13,262 nucleotides of DNA from Flavobacterium sp. (lineage in GTDB: Bacteria > Bacteroidota > Bacteroidia > Flavobacteriales > Flavobacteriaceae). The notes under the pieces are model-generated. The model had not been told where the DNA came from, made no database searches, and worked only from the letters and a program-made list of their open reading frames with translations. A program made the position numbers and the translations under genes. The stretch covers positions 1 through 13,262 of the forward strand of contig JAGORP010000060.1 in NCBI GenBank assembly GCA_018062725.1, read 5' to 3'. This document shows, piece by piece, positions 1 through 7,356 of this stretch (the stretch's first letter is position 1; each line of letters opens with the position of its first letter).

Positions 1-61
1 CTTATAAGAAGGGAATATGTTCCAAACAATCTAAACAAAACTCTAAATAAATCTCTAATAG

Positions 62-883
62 TCATATTTTATTTTTTAAAATTTGTTCCATTTCTTGTTG
101 TAATTTCTTTGCTTCATCTCTGGCTTTTTCGGCAAAATCCTCTCCGTTGGAAGCATAAATAATCGCACGGGAGGAATTGATAAGCAGTCCGACGTTGGCA
201 TTCATTCCGTATTTACACACTTCTTGTAAACTTCCACCTTGCGCTCCTACTCCAGGTACTAACAAGAAACTATCGGGAACGATTTTACGAATTTCAGTAA
301 AATATTCGGCTTTTGTTGCTCCAACTACGTACATTAGGTTTTCAGAATTTTTCCATGTTTTGGAAGTTTCTAGAACTTGTTTGTACAATTCCTTACCATT
401 AGTTTCTAACGTTTGAAAATCGAAAGCCCCTTCGTTGGAAGTTAGTGCCAACATAATGGTGTGTTTGTCTTCAAAAGCTAAAAAAGGTTCTACCGAATCT
501 TTCCCCATATAAGGTGCCACGGTCACCGAATCGAATTGCAAATCATCGAAAAAAGCTTTGGCATACATGGAAGATGTATTACCGATATCGCCTCGTTTGG
601 CATCGGCAATAGTGAATTGTTCTGGGTAATTTTCGTTGATATAATGTATGGTTTTTTGCAATGATTGCCACCCTTTTATACCGTACGCTTCATAAAAAGC
701 AATGTTAGGTTTATAGGAAACACATAAATCGTGCGTCGCATCAATAATCGCTTTGTTGAATTCGAAAATCGGATCCTCCGTATTTAATAAATGCTTTGGA
801 ATTTTGTTTAGATCGACATCCAATCCGATGCAAAGGAATGATTTTTTACGTTGAATTTGGTTTAGTAATTGTGTTGTAGTCAT
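62..883 (-). CDS. pyrF: Orotidine 5'-phosphate decarboxylase, type 2 (273 aa)
   Basis: This cytoplasmic enzyme decarboxylates OMP to UMP, the last step of de novo pyrimidine synthesis. The sequence shows an N-terminal GLDVD motif (residues 20-24), YKPN (57-60), and the catalytic Asp-Lys-Asp core in [11 protein letters not shown] (about 94-104). A C-terminal phosphate-binding loop VPGVGAQGG (209-217) is followed by NSSRAI (237-242). The [10 protein letters not shown] form and the length near 270 residues point to the long type 2 subfamily rather than the roughly 230-residue E. coli type. The ATG start is at 881-883 and the stop is TGA. It lies downstream of prfA on the same strand, but a terminator and a CGCAAAGT repeat cluster intervene, so it probably has its own promoter. 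Two of the repeat copies read in the gene's direction as nnACTTTG, one base from the -10 form TAnnTTTG. Nothing looks broken. Confidence 0.97.
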   Translation of the reverse strand: MTTTQLLNQIQRKKSFLCIGLDVDLNKIPKHLLNTEDPIFEFNKAIIDATHDLCVSYKPNIAFYEAYGIKGWQSLQKTIHYINENYPEQFTIADAKRGDIGNTSSMYAKAFFDDLQFDSVTVAPYMGKDSVEPFLAFEDKHTIMLALTSNEGAFDFQTLETNGKELYKQVLETSKTWKNSENLMYVVGATKAEYFTEIRKIVPDSFLLVPGVGAQGGSLQEVCKYGMNANVGLLINSSRAIIYASNGEDFAEKARDEAKKLQQEMEQILKNKI

Positions 884-898
884 TGTTGTGTGTTTAAC

Positions 899-927
899 CG
901 CAAAGTTCGCAAAGTTTTTCGCAAAGT
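899..927. repeat. Three direct copies of CGCAAAGT
   Basis: The octamer CGCAAAGT occurs at 899-906, 908-915 and 920-927, in the gap between prfA and pyrF. Its composition is richer in G and C than the flanking AT-rich spacer. It does not pair with itself into a clear hairpin. It could be a short remnant of a dispersed flavobacterial intergenic repeat or part of the pyrF promoter region; the sequence alone cannot decide. Confidence 0.6.
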
Positions 928-940
928 CCGCTATTCAAAT

Positions 941-964
941 AAAAAAGCCTCACGAATGAGGCTT
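941..964 (-). terminator. Rho-independent terminator of prfA
   Basis: A perfect 8-bp stem (945-952 with 957-964) has a CGAA loop. On the minus strand it is followed by a run of T (complement of 941-946). It starts 7 bases past the prfA stop codon, so it should end the prfA transcript before pyrF. Confidence 0.85.
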
Positions 965-970
965 ATATTT

Positions 971-2044
971 TTAAAAAACTTCTGATTCCTTCAGTTTTTC
1001 CATGTTATTTACTAACTGAAGTTCTTCCACGAATTTTTGAATTTTTCCGTTCATTACTCCGTCCATATCAAAAACATCTAATCCAATTCGGTGATCGGTT
1101 ACACGACCTTGCGAATAATTGTAGGTTCTAATTTTTGCCGAACGGTCACCAGAACTAACTTGAGAAGTACGTTTCACTGCATCTTCTGCTTGCTTTTTAG
1201 CTAATTCTTGTTCGTATAAACGAGAACGTAATACCTCAAGTGCTTTGTCTTTATTTTTATGTTGTGATTTTTGATCCTGACATTGCGCCACTAATCCTGT
1301 TGGAATATGCGTTAAACGAACCGCTGATTTAGTCGTATTTACCGATTGTCCTCCAGGTCCTGACGAACAGAAGAAATCGACACGAACGTCATTCATATCA
1401 ATTTGTACGTCAAATTCTTCCGCTTCTGGTAATACCATAACCGTAGCCGCCGAAGTATGCACACGTCCTTGCGTTTCCGTTTGAGGGACACGTTGCACAC
1501 GGTGCACCCCTGCTTCAAATTTTAAAGTACCGTAGACATCTTCACCTGTTACTTCAAAAATAATCTCTTTGAAACCACCTGAAGTACCTTCGTTCATATC
1601 GACAACTGAAGTTCTCCAACCACGAGCTTCACAATATTTAGTATACATTCTGAATAAATCTCCTGCAAAGATAGAAGCTTCGTCGCCTCCAGTACCGGCA
1701 CGGATTTCAACCATTACGTTTTTAGCATCTTCTGGATCTTTAGGGATCAGCATGTATTTGATTTCTTCTTCCAATTCTGGAATACGGGCTTTCGCTTCAT
1801 CCATTTGCATTTTGGCCATTTCTACCATTTCGGCATCAGAACCATCTGCAATAATTTCTTGTGCTTCTTTGATATTTCCGTCAAGATTTAAATATTCTTC
1901 ACGTTTTTCAACAAGCGCTTTTAAGTCTTTGTATTCTTTATTTAATTGTACATAACGCTTTTGATCGGCGATCACATCAGGCTGAATAATCAAGTCTGAA
2001 ATTTCATCGAAACGCTGTTTTACAAATTGCAATCTATCTAACAT
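971..2044 (-). CDS. prfA: Peptide chain release factor 1 (357 aa)
   Basis: RF1 recognises UAA and UAG in the ribosomal A site and triggers release of the finished peptide. The GGQ motif that enters the peptidyl-transferase centre is at 231-233, inside [10 protein letters not shown]. The PxT stop-codon recognition tripeptide is PQT (187-189) in [10 protein letters not shown], where E. coli has PAT. The helical N-terminal domain covers about 1-105 and is followed by the conserved segment [12 protein letters not shown] (113-124). PxT rather than SPF separates it from RF2, and the full length rules out a stand-alone GGQ rescue factor. The ATG start is at 2042-2044, and a TAnnTTTG promoter lies just upstream. 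A strong terminator follows. No prmC methyltransferase gene is adjacent. Confidence 0.98.
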   Translation of the reverse strand: MLDRLQFVKQRFDEISDLIIQPDVIADQKRYVQLNKEYKDLKALVEKREEYLNLDGNIKEAQEIIADGSDAEMVEMAKMQMDEAKARIPELEEEIKYMLIPKDPEDAKNVMVEIRAGTGGDEASIFAGDLFRMYTKYCEARGWRTSVVDMNEGTSGGFKEIIFEVTGEDVYGTLKFEAGVHRVQRVPQTETQGRVHTSAATVMVLPEAEEFDVQIDMNDVRVDFFCSSGPGGQSVNTTKSAVRLTHIPTGLVAQCQDQKSQHKNKDKALEVLRSRLYEQELAKKQAEDAVKRTSQVSSGDRSAKIRTYNYSQGRVTDHRIGLDVFDMDGVMNGKIQKFVEELQLVNNMEKLKESEVF

Positions 2045-2069
2045 AGTCGTATACTATTTTTTGAGAGTG

Positions 2070-2101
2070 CAAAAATACAATTTTTTTGTTGTAAGTTTCA
2101 A
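2070..2101 (-). promoter_or_regulatory. Promoter of prfA (flavobacterial -33/-7 type)
   Basis: On the minus strand TATTTTTG (2077-2070) fits the Bacteroidota -7 form TAnnTTTG. A TTG (2101-2099) lies 21 bases upstream, inside the usual 17-23 range. Transcription would begin near GCACTC, about 20 bases before the prfA ATG. The match is by eye. Confidence 0.65.
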
Positions 2102-2146
2102 GTTAAAATTTTCAAGTTTTTTTGCTACATTTATATTTCTTAATTC

Positions 2147-2629
2147 ATGTATATGAAAAATAGTGTTTTGTTATTTATTTCAGTTCTCTTGTTTTCTTGT
2201 GGTGAGAAAAAAGAAACTAAAAAGTTTCCTTTAATCGAAAAAGCCAACTGGTTTTTGGGATCTTGGGAAAGTCAATCCAAAACGGGAGATTTTTCCGAAC
2301 ATTGGGAAAAGCTTTCCGATTCTACTTTTATGGCGGTTAGTATCGTTAAAAAAGGAAACGATACTGTTTTCCATGAAAATGTGGTGTTAGAACAAAAAAA
2401 TGACAGCTTATTTTATAATGTTGACATGAAAGGAGATAAAGAAGAAGCTACTTCCTTTTATTTGACTTCTTTTACCGATAAGCAATTGGTTTTTGAAAAT
2501 CCGAAACATGATTTTCCTACTAAGATAGTCTATACTTTAATTAGTGCTGATAGTATTTCGGCAAGTATTCACGGAAAAGTAAAGGGTGTTGAACAAACAG
2601 AAACCTTTCCCATGGTGAAGAAAAAATAA
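2147..2629 (+). CDS. Small putative lipoprotein, DUF6265-like (160 aa)
   Basis: The function is unknown. The N-terminus is a lipoprotein signal: Lys4, a hydrophobic stretch (6-16) and a lipobox ending LFSC, so Cys18 is the probable lipidation site. The mature protein should be anchored in a membrane facing the periplasm or cell surface. The body has FLGSW (36-40), EHWE (51-54) and ENPKHDFP (117-124). These match my memory of the DUF6265 family, in which FLxGxW and NPxHDFP are the conserved ends of a small, probably beta-rich domain. Translation may start at Met1 or at Met3 (2153); both leave a good signal. A -10-like TACATTTA lies at 2126-2133 without a convincing -35. A terminator follows directly, so the gene appears monocistronic and independent of the receptor gene downstream. 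Confidence 0.8.
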   Translation: MYMKNSVLLFISVLLFSCGEKKETKKFPLIEKANWFLGSWESQSKTGDFSEHWEKLSDSTFMAVSIVKKGNDTVFHENVVLEQKNDSLFYNVDMKGDKEEATSFYLTSFTDKQLVFENPKHDFPTKIVYTLISADSISASIHGKVKGVEQTETFPMVKKK

Positions 2630-2652
2630 ATTACTCCTATAATTACAATTTG

Positions 2653-2677
2653 AATCCAGTTTTTACTGGATTTTTTT
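2653..2677 (+). terminator. Rho-independent terminator after the DUF6265-like gene
   Basis: A perfect 8-bp stem, AATCCAGT (2653-2660) with ACTGGATT (2665-2672), closes a TTTT loop and runs into a T tract to 2677. It insulates the receptor promoter downstream. Confidence 0.85.
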
Positions 2678-2713
2678 GTTTGTAAACTATCGAAAATCAA
2701 CGAATTAAAAAGT

Positions 2714-2736
2714 TTATTTAAAATTAGTCTAAATAA
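2714..2736. promoter_or_regulatory. Operator-like inverted repeat, upstream copy
   Basis: Perfect 7-bp half-sites, TTATTTA (2714-2720) and TAAATAA (2730-2736), flank a 9-base centre, giving a 23-bp element. It ends three bases before the -35 TTG of the receptor promoter. A second element 61 bases downstream matches it at 20 of 23 positions. The placement and the target gene suggest an iron-responsive repressor such as Fur, but this is inference. Confidence 0.6.
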
Positions 2737-2739
2737 GTT

Positions 2740-2769
2740 TTGTAAATCAAAAAGTCGGTTTTATATTTG
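2740..2769 (+). promoter_or_regulatory. Promoter of the TonB-dependent receptor gene
   Basis: TATATTTG (2762-2769) fits TAnnTTTG exactly, and TTG (2740-2742) lies 19 bases upstream, the commonest flavobacterial spacing. Operator-like elements sit immediately on both sides. The start codon is at 2799. Confidence 0.75.
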
Positions 2770-2774
2770 CATCG

Positions 2775-2797
2775 TTATTTTAAATAAATCTAAATAA
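2775..2797. promoter_or_regulatory. Operator-like inverted repeat, downstream copy
   Basis: TTATTTT (2775-2781), a 9-base centre and TAAATAA (2791-2797) repeat the upstream element with three differences. Its left part also forms a perfect 6-1-6 palindrome (2775-2787). It covers the expected transcription start and leader up to the base before the ATG, so a bound protein would block initiation. Confidence 0.55.
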
Positions 2798-2798
2798 A

Positions 2799-5132
2799 AT
2801 GAAATATTTACAGATTCAAGCCCTTCTTTTATTTGCAACAATAGTCGGTTTTGCCCAACAAAATGATATGGCTTTTACAGAGAACGACACTATAAAAAAT
2901 ATAGAAAACGATACTGTAAGAAAGAGAAAAACAAGACATCTTCAAGAAATTAGTATTCATGCAAGACATCAAAAAGTACCTGTTTCAGTGGTACGTTCTG
3001 GTCTAAAACCGATGGATACACCTCAAAGTTTACAAGTAATAGGTACTGAAATTATAAGTCAACAACAATCCATTCGATTGAGTGAAGTTATAAAAAATGC
3101 CAATGGAGTTTATGTAAGTTCTGCTCGTGGTGGTGCACAAGAATCCTTTTTCTCTAGAGGATATGACATGTCTGCTAACAATATGTTCAAAAATGGTTTT
3201 CGATTTAATTCAGGATCAATTCCGGAGGTTTCTTCGTTAGAAAAAGTAGAATTCCTTAAAGGAGGTTCAGCTTTATTATATGGAAACGTTGCGCCAGGTG
3301 GTATTTTAAATTTGGTTACTAAAACTCCATCATTTAAACATGGAGGCGAAATTAGTATGCAAGCAGGAAGTTACGCTTATTACAAACCATCCATTGATAT
3401 TTATGGTCCGTTAAGTCAAACTATTGCCTACCGATTCACTGGCTCTTACGAAAACGCGGAAAGCTTTAGAGATGTTGTGAAAAATGAACGTTTCTATTTC
3501 AACCCCTCTTTTCTTTTTAAAATAACAAATAAAACACAAATCACTGTACAAGGAGATTATCTAAATGCCGAATGGACTCCAGATTTTGGAACAGGAATTA
3601 TTAACAAGGAAATCTTAAACATCCCGCGTAACACTTATTTCGGAGCACTTTGGTCTACTGGAAAAACAAACACGGCTAGTGCTTCTGTATTAGTAAACCA
3701 CGATTTTAATAAAAATTGGAAATTGAATTTCAATAGTTCCTATCAATCGTACCAAAGAGAGTCAAAATCGACTTCCCAATTAGCCGATTTAGGAAACACA
3801 AAATTATATCCAATTCCTGGTTACTGGAAAAGAGGATTGGTACAAAATAAAAACTTAGAACAAATCTTTGGTGATCAATTAAGCTTACAAGGGACATTCA
3901 ATACTGGAAGTATTAAACATCAAATATTTACAGGTGTAGATTATGAAAAATCGTTTGCTACAGCATATACTTTCGTTTTTTATAATGATAAATTGAAAAC
4001 AATGGCATCTGAATTAGACGCTATAAACCTTTTCAACTATGATCCAAGTACACAAAGTTTAACTGCTCCGTTTCCTAGCAGACCTACACAAATTGTTAAT
4101 ACTGATACCCAACGTTTTGGAGCCTATGCACAGGATTTAATTTCATTTACCGAAAAAATCAAACTTTTGGCAGGTATACGTTGGTCATGGCAAGAAAGTG
4201 AAGCCACTACTTACAAAGAAGTACTAAAAGTAAACGCTGGTGCAACAGTACCAAACGAAATAACAACTTCTCTTGAAAATGCAAAAGCCGATGTCGCTAG
4301 AAAACGTTTAGACAGAGCCTTCACCCCAAAAGTAGGATTAGTGTATCAACCCACAAAAGATATGTCATTTTTTGGAAGTTATTCAAGTTCTTTTACGCCA
4401 AATACTGGTTTAACTATTAACAAAGAAGTCATAGAAGCTTCAATTATAGATCAATATGAAGTGGGTGTTAAAAAAGATTTCTGGAAAGGAGCTTTAAGCA
4501 CAAATGTGACATTGTATCAAATTATGAATAGCAATTTAGCACAAACAGCTCCTTATTTGGCAGATGGTATTACTCCTAATGTTGATTCAAATATAAAAAT
4601 GTTAGGTGGTGGAACAAAAAGTAAAGGAATTGAGCTTGACATTACTGCAAAACCAATTGAAGGCTTAAACATTATTGCAGGATATAGTTATAACGATATG
4701 CGTTATACGAAAACATCAGGAACACATGGAAGTTTTATTACAGGAGATCGTGTTGCTAGAACTCCTCAAAACACAGCGAATTTAAGTTTCTTCTATACTT
4801 TACCTTCTGGACTATTAAAAGGAATTTCTTTTGGAGCCATCGGAAATTATGTAGGTGACCGTCTTGGTGGATGGAATGACGACTACCAATGGAAAGAAAA
4901 CTCGCCTTCAACAACACCTAAAACCTATACAGTAACCATAAGAGATCGTGATATTCCATTAGAAGGATACGCAACTGTTGATGCTTCTGTAGGATATACT
5001 TGGAAAAAATTCTCAATTCTTTGTAAACTATCGAACGTTACCAACAAATTAAATTATACAGTGCATGAAAATTATAGTGTAAATCCAATTGCACCAAGAC
5101 AAATCATGACCTCATTGAAATACAAATTTTAA
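2799..5132 (+). CDS. TonB-dependent siderophore-type outer membrane receptor (777 aa)
   Basis: This is an outer-membrane beta-barrel receptor that would take up a ferric chelate using TonB-ExbBD energy. A signal peptide covers about 1-19 (Lys2, then a hydrophobic core ending GFA-Q). A short polar linker holds a near-duplicated ENDT unit (28-31 and 37-40). LQEISIHA (48-55) is a plausible TonB box. The plug domain (about 65-175) shows MDTPQSLQVI, FSRGYD (118-123) and LKGGSALLYG (153-162), the pattern of the siderophore-receptor subfamily. The rest is a strand-rich barrel ending in LKYKF with the terminal aromatic needed for BAM recognition. It has no N-terminal carboxypeptidase-like domain, so it is not SusC-type, and no STN signalling domain. 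The substrate cannot be told. The TAnnTTTG promoter, two operator-like repeats and the PepSY neighbour support iron regulation. Confidence 0.93.
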   Translation: MKYLQIQALLLFATIVGFAQQNDMAFTENDTIKNIENDTVRKRKTRHLQEISIHARHQKVPVSVVRSGLKPMDTPQSLQVIGTEIISQQQSIRLSEVIKNANGVYVSSARGGAQESFFSRGYDMSANNMFKNGFRFNSGSIPEVSSLEKVEFLKGGSALLYGNVAPGGILNLVTKTPSFKHGGEISMQAGSYAYYKPSIDIYGPLSQTIAYRFTGSYENAESFRDVVKNERFYFNPSFLFKITNKTQITVQGDYLNAEWTPDFGTGIINKEILNIPRNTYFGALWSTGKTNTASASVLVNHDFNKNWKLNFNSSYQSYQRESKSTSQLADLGNTKLYPIPGYWKRGLVQNKNLEQIFGDQLSLQGTFNTGSIKHQIFTGVDYEKSFATAYTFVFYNDKLKTMASELDAINLFNYDPSTQSLTAPFPSRPTQIVNTDTQRFGAYAQDLISFTEKIKLLAGIRWSWQESEATTYKEVLKVNAGATVPNEITTSLENAKADVARKRLDRAFTPKVGLVYQPTKDMSFFGSYSSSFTPNTGLTINKEVIEASIIDQYEVGVKKDFWKGALSTNVTLYQIMNSNLAQTAPYLADGITPNVDSNIKMLGGGTKSKGIELDITAKPIEGLNIIAGYSYNDMRYTKTSGTHGSFITGDRVARTPQNTANLSFFYTLPSGLLKGISFGAIGNYVGDRLGGWNDDYQWKENSPSTTPKTYTVTIRDRDIPLEGYATVDASVGYTWKKFSILCKLSNVTNKLNYTVHENYSVNPIAPRQIMTSLKYKF

Positions 5133-5148
5133 AATTAGTTAGTTTCTA

Positions 5149-5186
5149 AAATATGCTTTGTGTTTATTTGCAAAGCATATTTTTTT
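5149..5186 (+). terminator. Strong hairpin and T tract between receptor and PepSY genes
   Basis: A perfect 12-bp stem (5149-5160 with 5171-5182) closes a 10-base loop and is followed by T residues to 5186. It lies 16 bases after the receptor stop and 13 before the PepSY ATG. It may terminate most receptor transcripts, or act as a stabilising 3' end with partial readthrough into the next gene. Confidence 0.8.
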
Positions 5187-5199
5187 CAATTCAAATATT

Positions 5200-5754
5200 A
5201 TGATGAACAAACAAACATTTAGAGCATTACACCGAGATTTAGGCTATTTTTACATCGGATTGATTGTATCCTTCGCTTTTTCTGGAATTTTAATGAATCA
5301 TCGAGATATGTTTCATGCCGAAAAATATACCGTTGAAACCAAAGCAATTTCGGTAACTTTACCTAAAGAAGAAGAAAAAATAACCGAAAAATTTGCAGAA
5401 GATTTTGGCAAGCAACTTGGAATTGATGATAAATTTAGACGTCACCGTGTGAAAGATGGTGAATTCAAAATTTCCTTCGAAAAACACGATGTTGAAATTG
5501 ACATGGCGACAGGTAAAGGAGAAATCATTTCTTTTAGAAAAACACCTATTGTAAGTCAAATGATGAAGTTGCACAAAAGTACTTCAGATTGGTGGATTTA
5601 TTTTTCTGATATTTTCGGATTGTCATTAATCCTAATCGCTATTACAGGAACGATTATGATTCCTGCTGGTAAATTTAGCTTTAAGCGTCGAGGATGGAAA
5701 CTGGCAATTGCCGGAATTCTTTTCCCTCTTCTCTTTTTGATATTCTTAGCTTAA
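5200..5754 (+). CDS. PepSY-type inner-membrane protein, putative siderophore-iron reductase partner (184 aa)
   Basis: This is a three-helix membrane protein: TM1 about 14-33, TM2 about 133-154, TM3 about 166-183, with a soluble charged domain of about 95 residues between TM1 and TM2. LHRDLGYFY at the start of TM1 and MNHRDMF at its end, plus KLHKSTSDWW (123-132) before TM2, are typical of the PepSY-associated TM family. The histidines at 11, 34 and 125 are the kind of residues that could bind haem or metal. Relatives beside siderophore receptors are proposed to reduce ferric-siderophore at the inner membrane; that role here is inferred from context. I chose ATG 5200 (the codon at 5203 is also ATG). 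A longer TTG start at 5158 would lie inside the terminator hairpin and add no signal. No other transport genes follow. Confidence 0.8.
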   Translation: MMNKQTFRALHRDLGYFYIGLIVSFAFSGILMNHRDMFHAEKYTVETKAISVTLPKEEEKITEKFAEDFGKQLGIDDKFRRHRVKDGEFKISFEKHDVEIDMATGKGEIISFRKTPIVSQMMKLHKSTSDWWIYFSDIFGLSLILIAITGTIMIPAGKFSFKRRGWKLAIAGILFPLLFLIFLA

Positions 5755-5760
5755 AAAAAA

Positions 5761-5788
5761 AAATCCCGCAAATTGCGGGATTTTTTTT
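5761..5788. terminator. Bidirectional terminator between PepSY gene and pepD
   Basis: The stem ATCCCGC (5763-5769) with GCGGGAT (5775-5781) has an A run on its left (5753-5763) and a T run on its right (5781-5788). It therefore works for both converging genes, whose stop codons lie at 5752-5754 and 5795-5797. Confidence 0.88.
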
Positions 5789-5794
5789 CTTTTA

Positions 5795-7258
5795 TTATTT
5801 CATTGGAATGTTACTCAAGATCTCCAATAAAAACTTCCAGAATTTTTGAGAGGATTTAATCGAAGCTCTTTCATCGGGACTGTGTGCTCCGTGAATCGTT
5901 GGTCCAAAAGAAATCATATCCATTCCTGGGTAATTTGTTCCTAATATTCCACATTCTAAACCGGCGTGACAGGCTACTACGTTTGGTTTTGCTCCATTTT
6001 GTTTTTCATAGATATTCACTAAAACATCCAATATTTCCGAGTTAACATTTGGTGTCCATCCCGGGTAACTTCCTCCAAATTCTACTTCACAACCAAATAA
6101 TTCATAAGCAGAACGTAATGCATTGGCCAAATCAAATTTTGACGATTCAACCGAAGAACGCGTTAAGTTTTGAATGGAAATACTTCCTTCTTTTACAATT
6201 ACACGTGCAATATTGTTAGAGGTTTCAACCAAATCGGCCATATCGGCACTCATACGATAAACCCCGTTATGAGCGGCATAAATAGCACGAAGTAAGCCTT
6301 CTTGCACCCCTAAATCCATTACAAAAGCAGGAACAACCTCTAATTTTTCAATCAAAATTTCTAACTTCGGTTCGGTCGTTTTAAATTCGGCTTTAATATC
6401 GTTAATCACTTCCTGCATATCAAACACGAAAGCTTCATCATACATGCTTGCAATAATTACTTTGGCTACACTTTCTCTTGGAATCGCATTACGCAAACTT
6501 CCGCCAGAAATTTCAGCAATTTGTAATCCGAAATTTTCAAAACCATCAAACAACAAACGGTTCATAATTTTGTTGGCATTTCCTAAACCTTTGTGAATAT
6601 CCATTCCGGAATGTCCACCATTTAAACCTTTAACTGTAATCGTATATCCTACAGAAGCTTCTGGAGTTTCTTCTTCATTATAGTCGCGAGTAGCCGTAAC
6701 ATCTACACCTCCGGCGCAACCGATATCAATTTCATCGTCTTCTTCCGTATCTAAATTCAATAAAATTTGCCCTTGTAAAATACCACCTTTTAAATTTAAA
6801 GCACCCGTCATTCCGGTTTCTTCGTCAATTGTAAACAAAGCTTCAATGGCAGGATGTGCAATGTCTTTACTTTCAAGAATTGCCATTATTGCAGCAACAC
6901 CTAACCCATTATCGGCACCTAAAGTTGTTCCTTTCGCACGAACCCAATCCCCATCAACATACATATCGATGCCTTGTGTATCGAAATCAAAAGTCGTATC
7001 ATTATTTTTTTGGTGCACCATATCCAAATGCCCTTGCATGACAATAGGTTTTCTATTTTCCATACCTGGAGTGGCTGGCTTGCGAATAATTACGTTGCGA
7101 ATTTCATCTTCAAACGTTTCTAATCCCAAACTATTTCCGAAGTTTTTCATAAACTCGATCACACGTTCTTCTTTTTTAGAAGGACGAGGCACTGCGTTTA
7201 AATCGGCAAATTTGTTCCAAAGCGCTTTAGGCTCTAGATTTCTAATTTCTTGGCTCAT
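5795..7258 (-). CDS. pepD: Aminoacyl-histidine dipeptidase / cytosol nonspecific dipeptidase, M20C (487 aa)
   Basis: This is a cytoplasmic two-zinc dipeptidase that splits Xaa-His (carnosine-like) and other dipeptides for amino acid recycling. The metal and catalytic motifs are in family order: GHLDMVH (76-82, zinc His and catalytic Asp), TLGADNGLG (112-120, bridging Asp116), IDEETGMTG (144-152, catalytic Glu and zinc Glu), LNLDTEE (167-173), and near the C-terminus FGPTIHGAHSPDE (about 451-463) with the last zinc histidine. The lid/dimerisation domain lies between. The length of 487 fits PepD (about 485). The ATG is at 7256-7258, and a TAnnTTTG promoter is just upstream. It appears monocistronic, and it ends at a terminator shared with the PepSY gene. 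No signal peptide and no missing key residue. Confidence 0.95.
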   Translation of the reverse strand: MSQEIRNLEPKALWNKFADLNAVPRPSKKEERVIEFMKNFGNSLGLETFEDEIRNVIIRKPATPGMENRKPIVMQGHLDMVHQKNNDTTFDFDTQGIDMYVDGDWVRAKGTTLGADNGLGVAAIMAILESKDIAHPAIEALFTIDEETGMTGALNLKGGILQGQILLNLDTEEDDEIDIGCAGGVDVTATRDYNEEETPEASVGYTITVKGLNGGHSGMDIHKGLGNANKIMNRLLFDGFENFGLQIAEISGGSLRNAIPRESVAKVIIASMYDEAFVFDMQEVINDIKAEFKTTEPKLEILIEKLEVVPAFVMDLGVQEGLLRAIYAAHNGVYRMSADMADLVETSNNIARVIVKEGSISIQNLTRSSVESSKFDLANALRSAYELFGCEVEFGGSYPGWTPNVNSEILDVLVNIYEKQNGAKPNVVACHAGLECGILGTNYPGMDMISFGPTIHGAHSPDERASIKSSQKFWKFLLEILSNIPMK

Positions 7259-7285
7259 TATTGTTTATTTTATTTTTCAGAAGTC

Positions 7286-7318
7286 CAAAGTTACAAAGTT
7301 TAAATTCTTTTTCTGCAA
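7286..7318 (-). promoter_or_regulatory. Promoter of pepD
   Basis: On the minus strand TAACTTTG (7293-7286) matches TAnnTTTG, with TTG (7318-7316) 22 bases upstream. The pepD start codon is 27 bases downstream. The divergent DUF3810 gene starts at 7357, so both share a spacer under 100 bases. Confidence 0.65.
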
Positions 7319-7356
7319 CTTGATAATGTTTATATTTACGTTTTTAAATCATTTTT

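Noticed and set aside
28..60. TCTAAATAA at 42-50, and an 11-base stretch (44-54) also present in the downstream receptor operator, suggesting a third operator.
   Set aside because: There is no TTATTTA partner at the right distance and no gene start next to it; in AT-rich DNA such a short match is easily fortuitous. The first 61 bases only show the region after pyrF.
1456..1486. PQT in place of PAT in the stop-codon recognition motif of RF1, as a hint of altered codon reading.
   Set aside because: The motif is PxT with a variable middle residue, and stops of the window include both TAA and TAG with one TGA (pyrF), so there is no sign of an altered code.
1569..1955. Plus-strand open frame of 128 codons inside prfA.
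   Set aside because: It is fully antisense to conserved RF1 sequence and has a serine-rich, low-complexity translation typical of a shadow frame.
5158..5199. A 14-codon N-terminal extension of the PepSY protein from a TTG codon.
   Set aside because: It lies within the hairpin and T tract, and the family normally begins directly before the LHRDLGY segment, as ATG 5200 provides.
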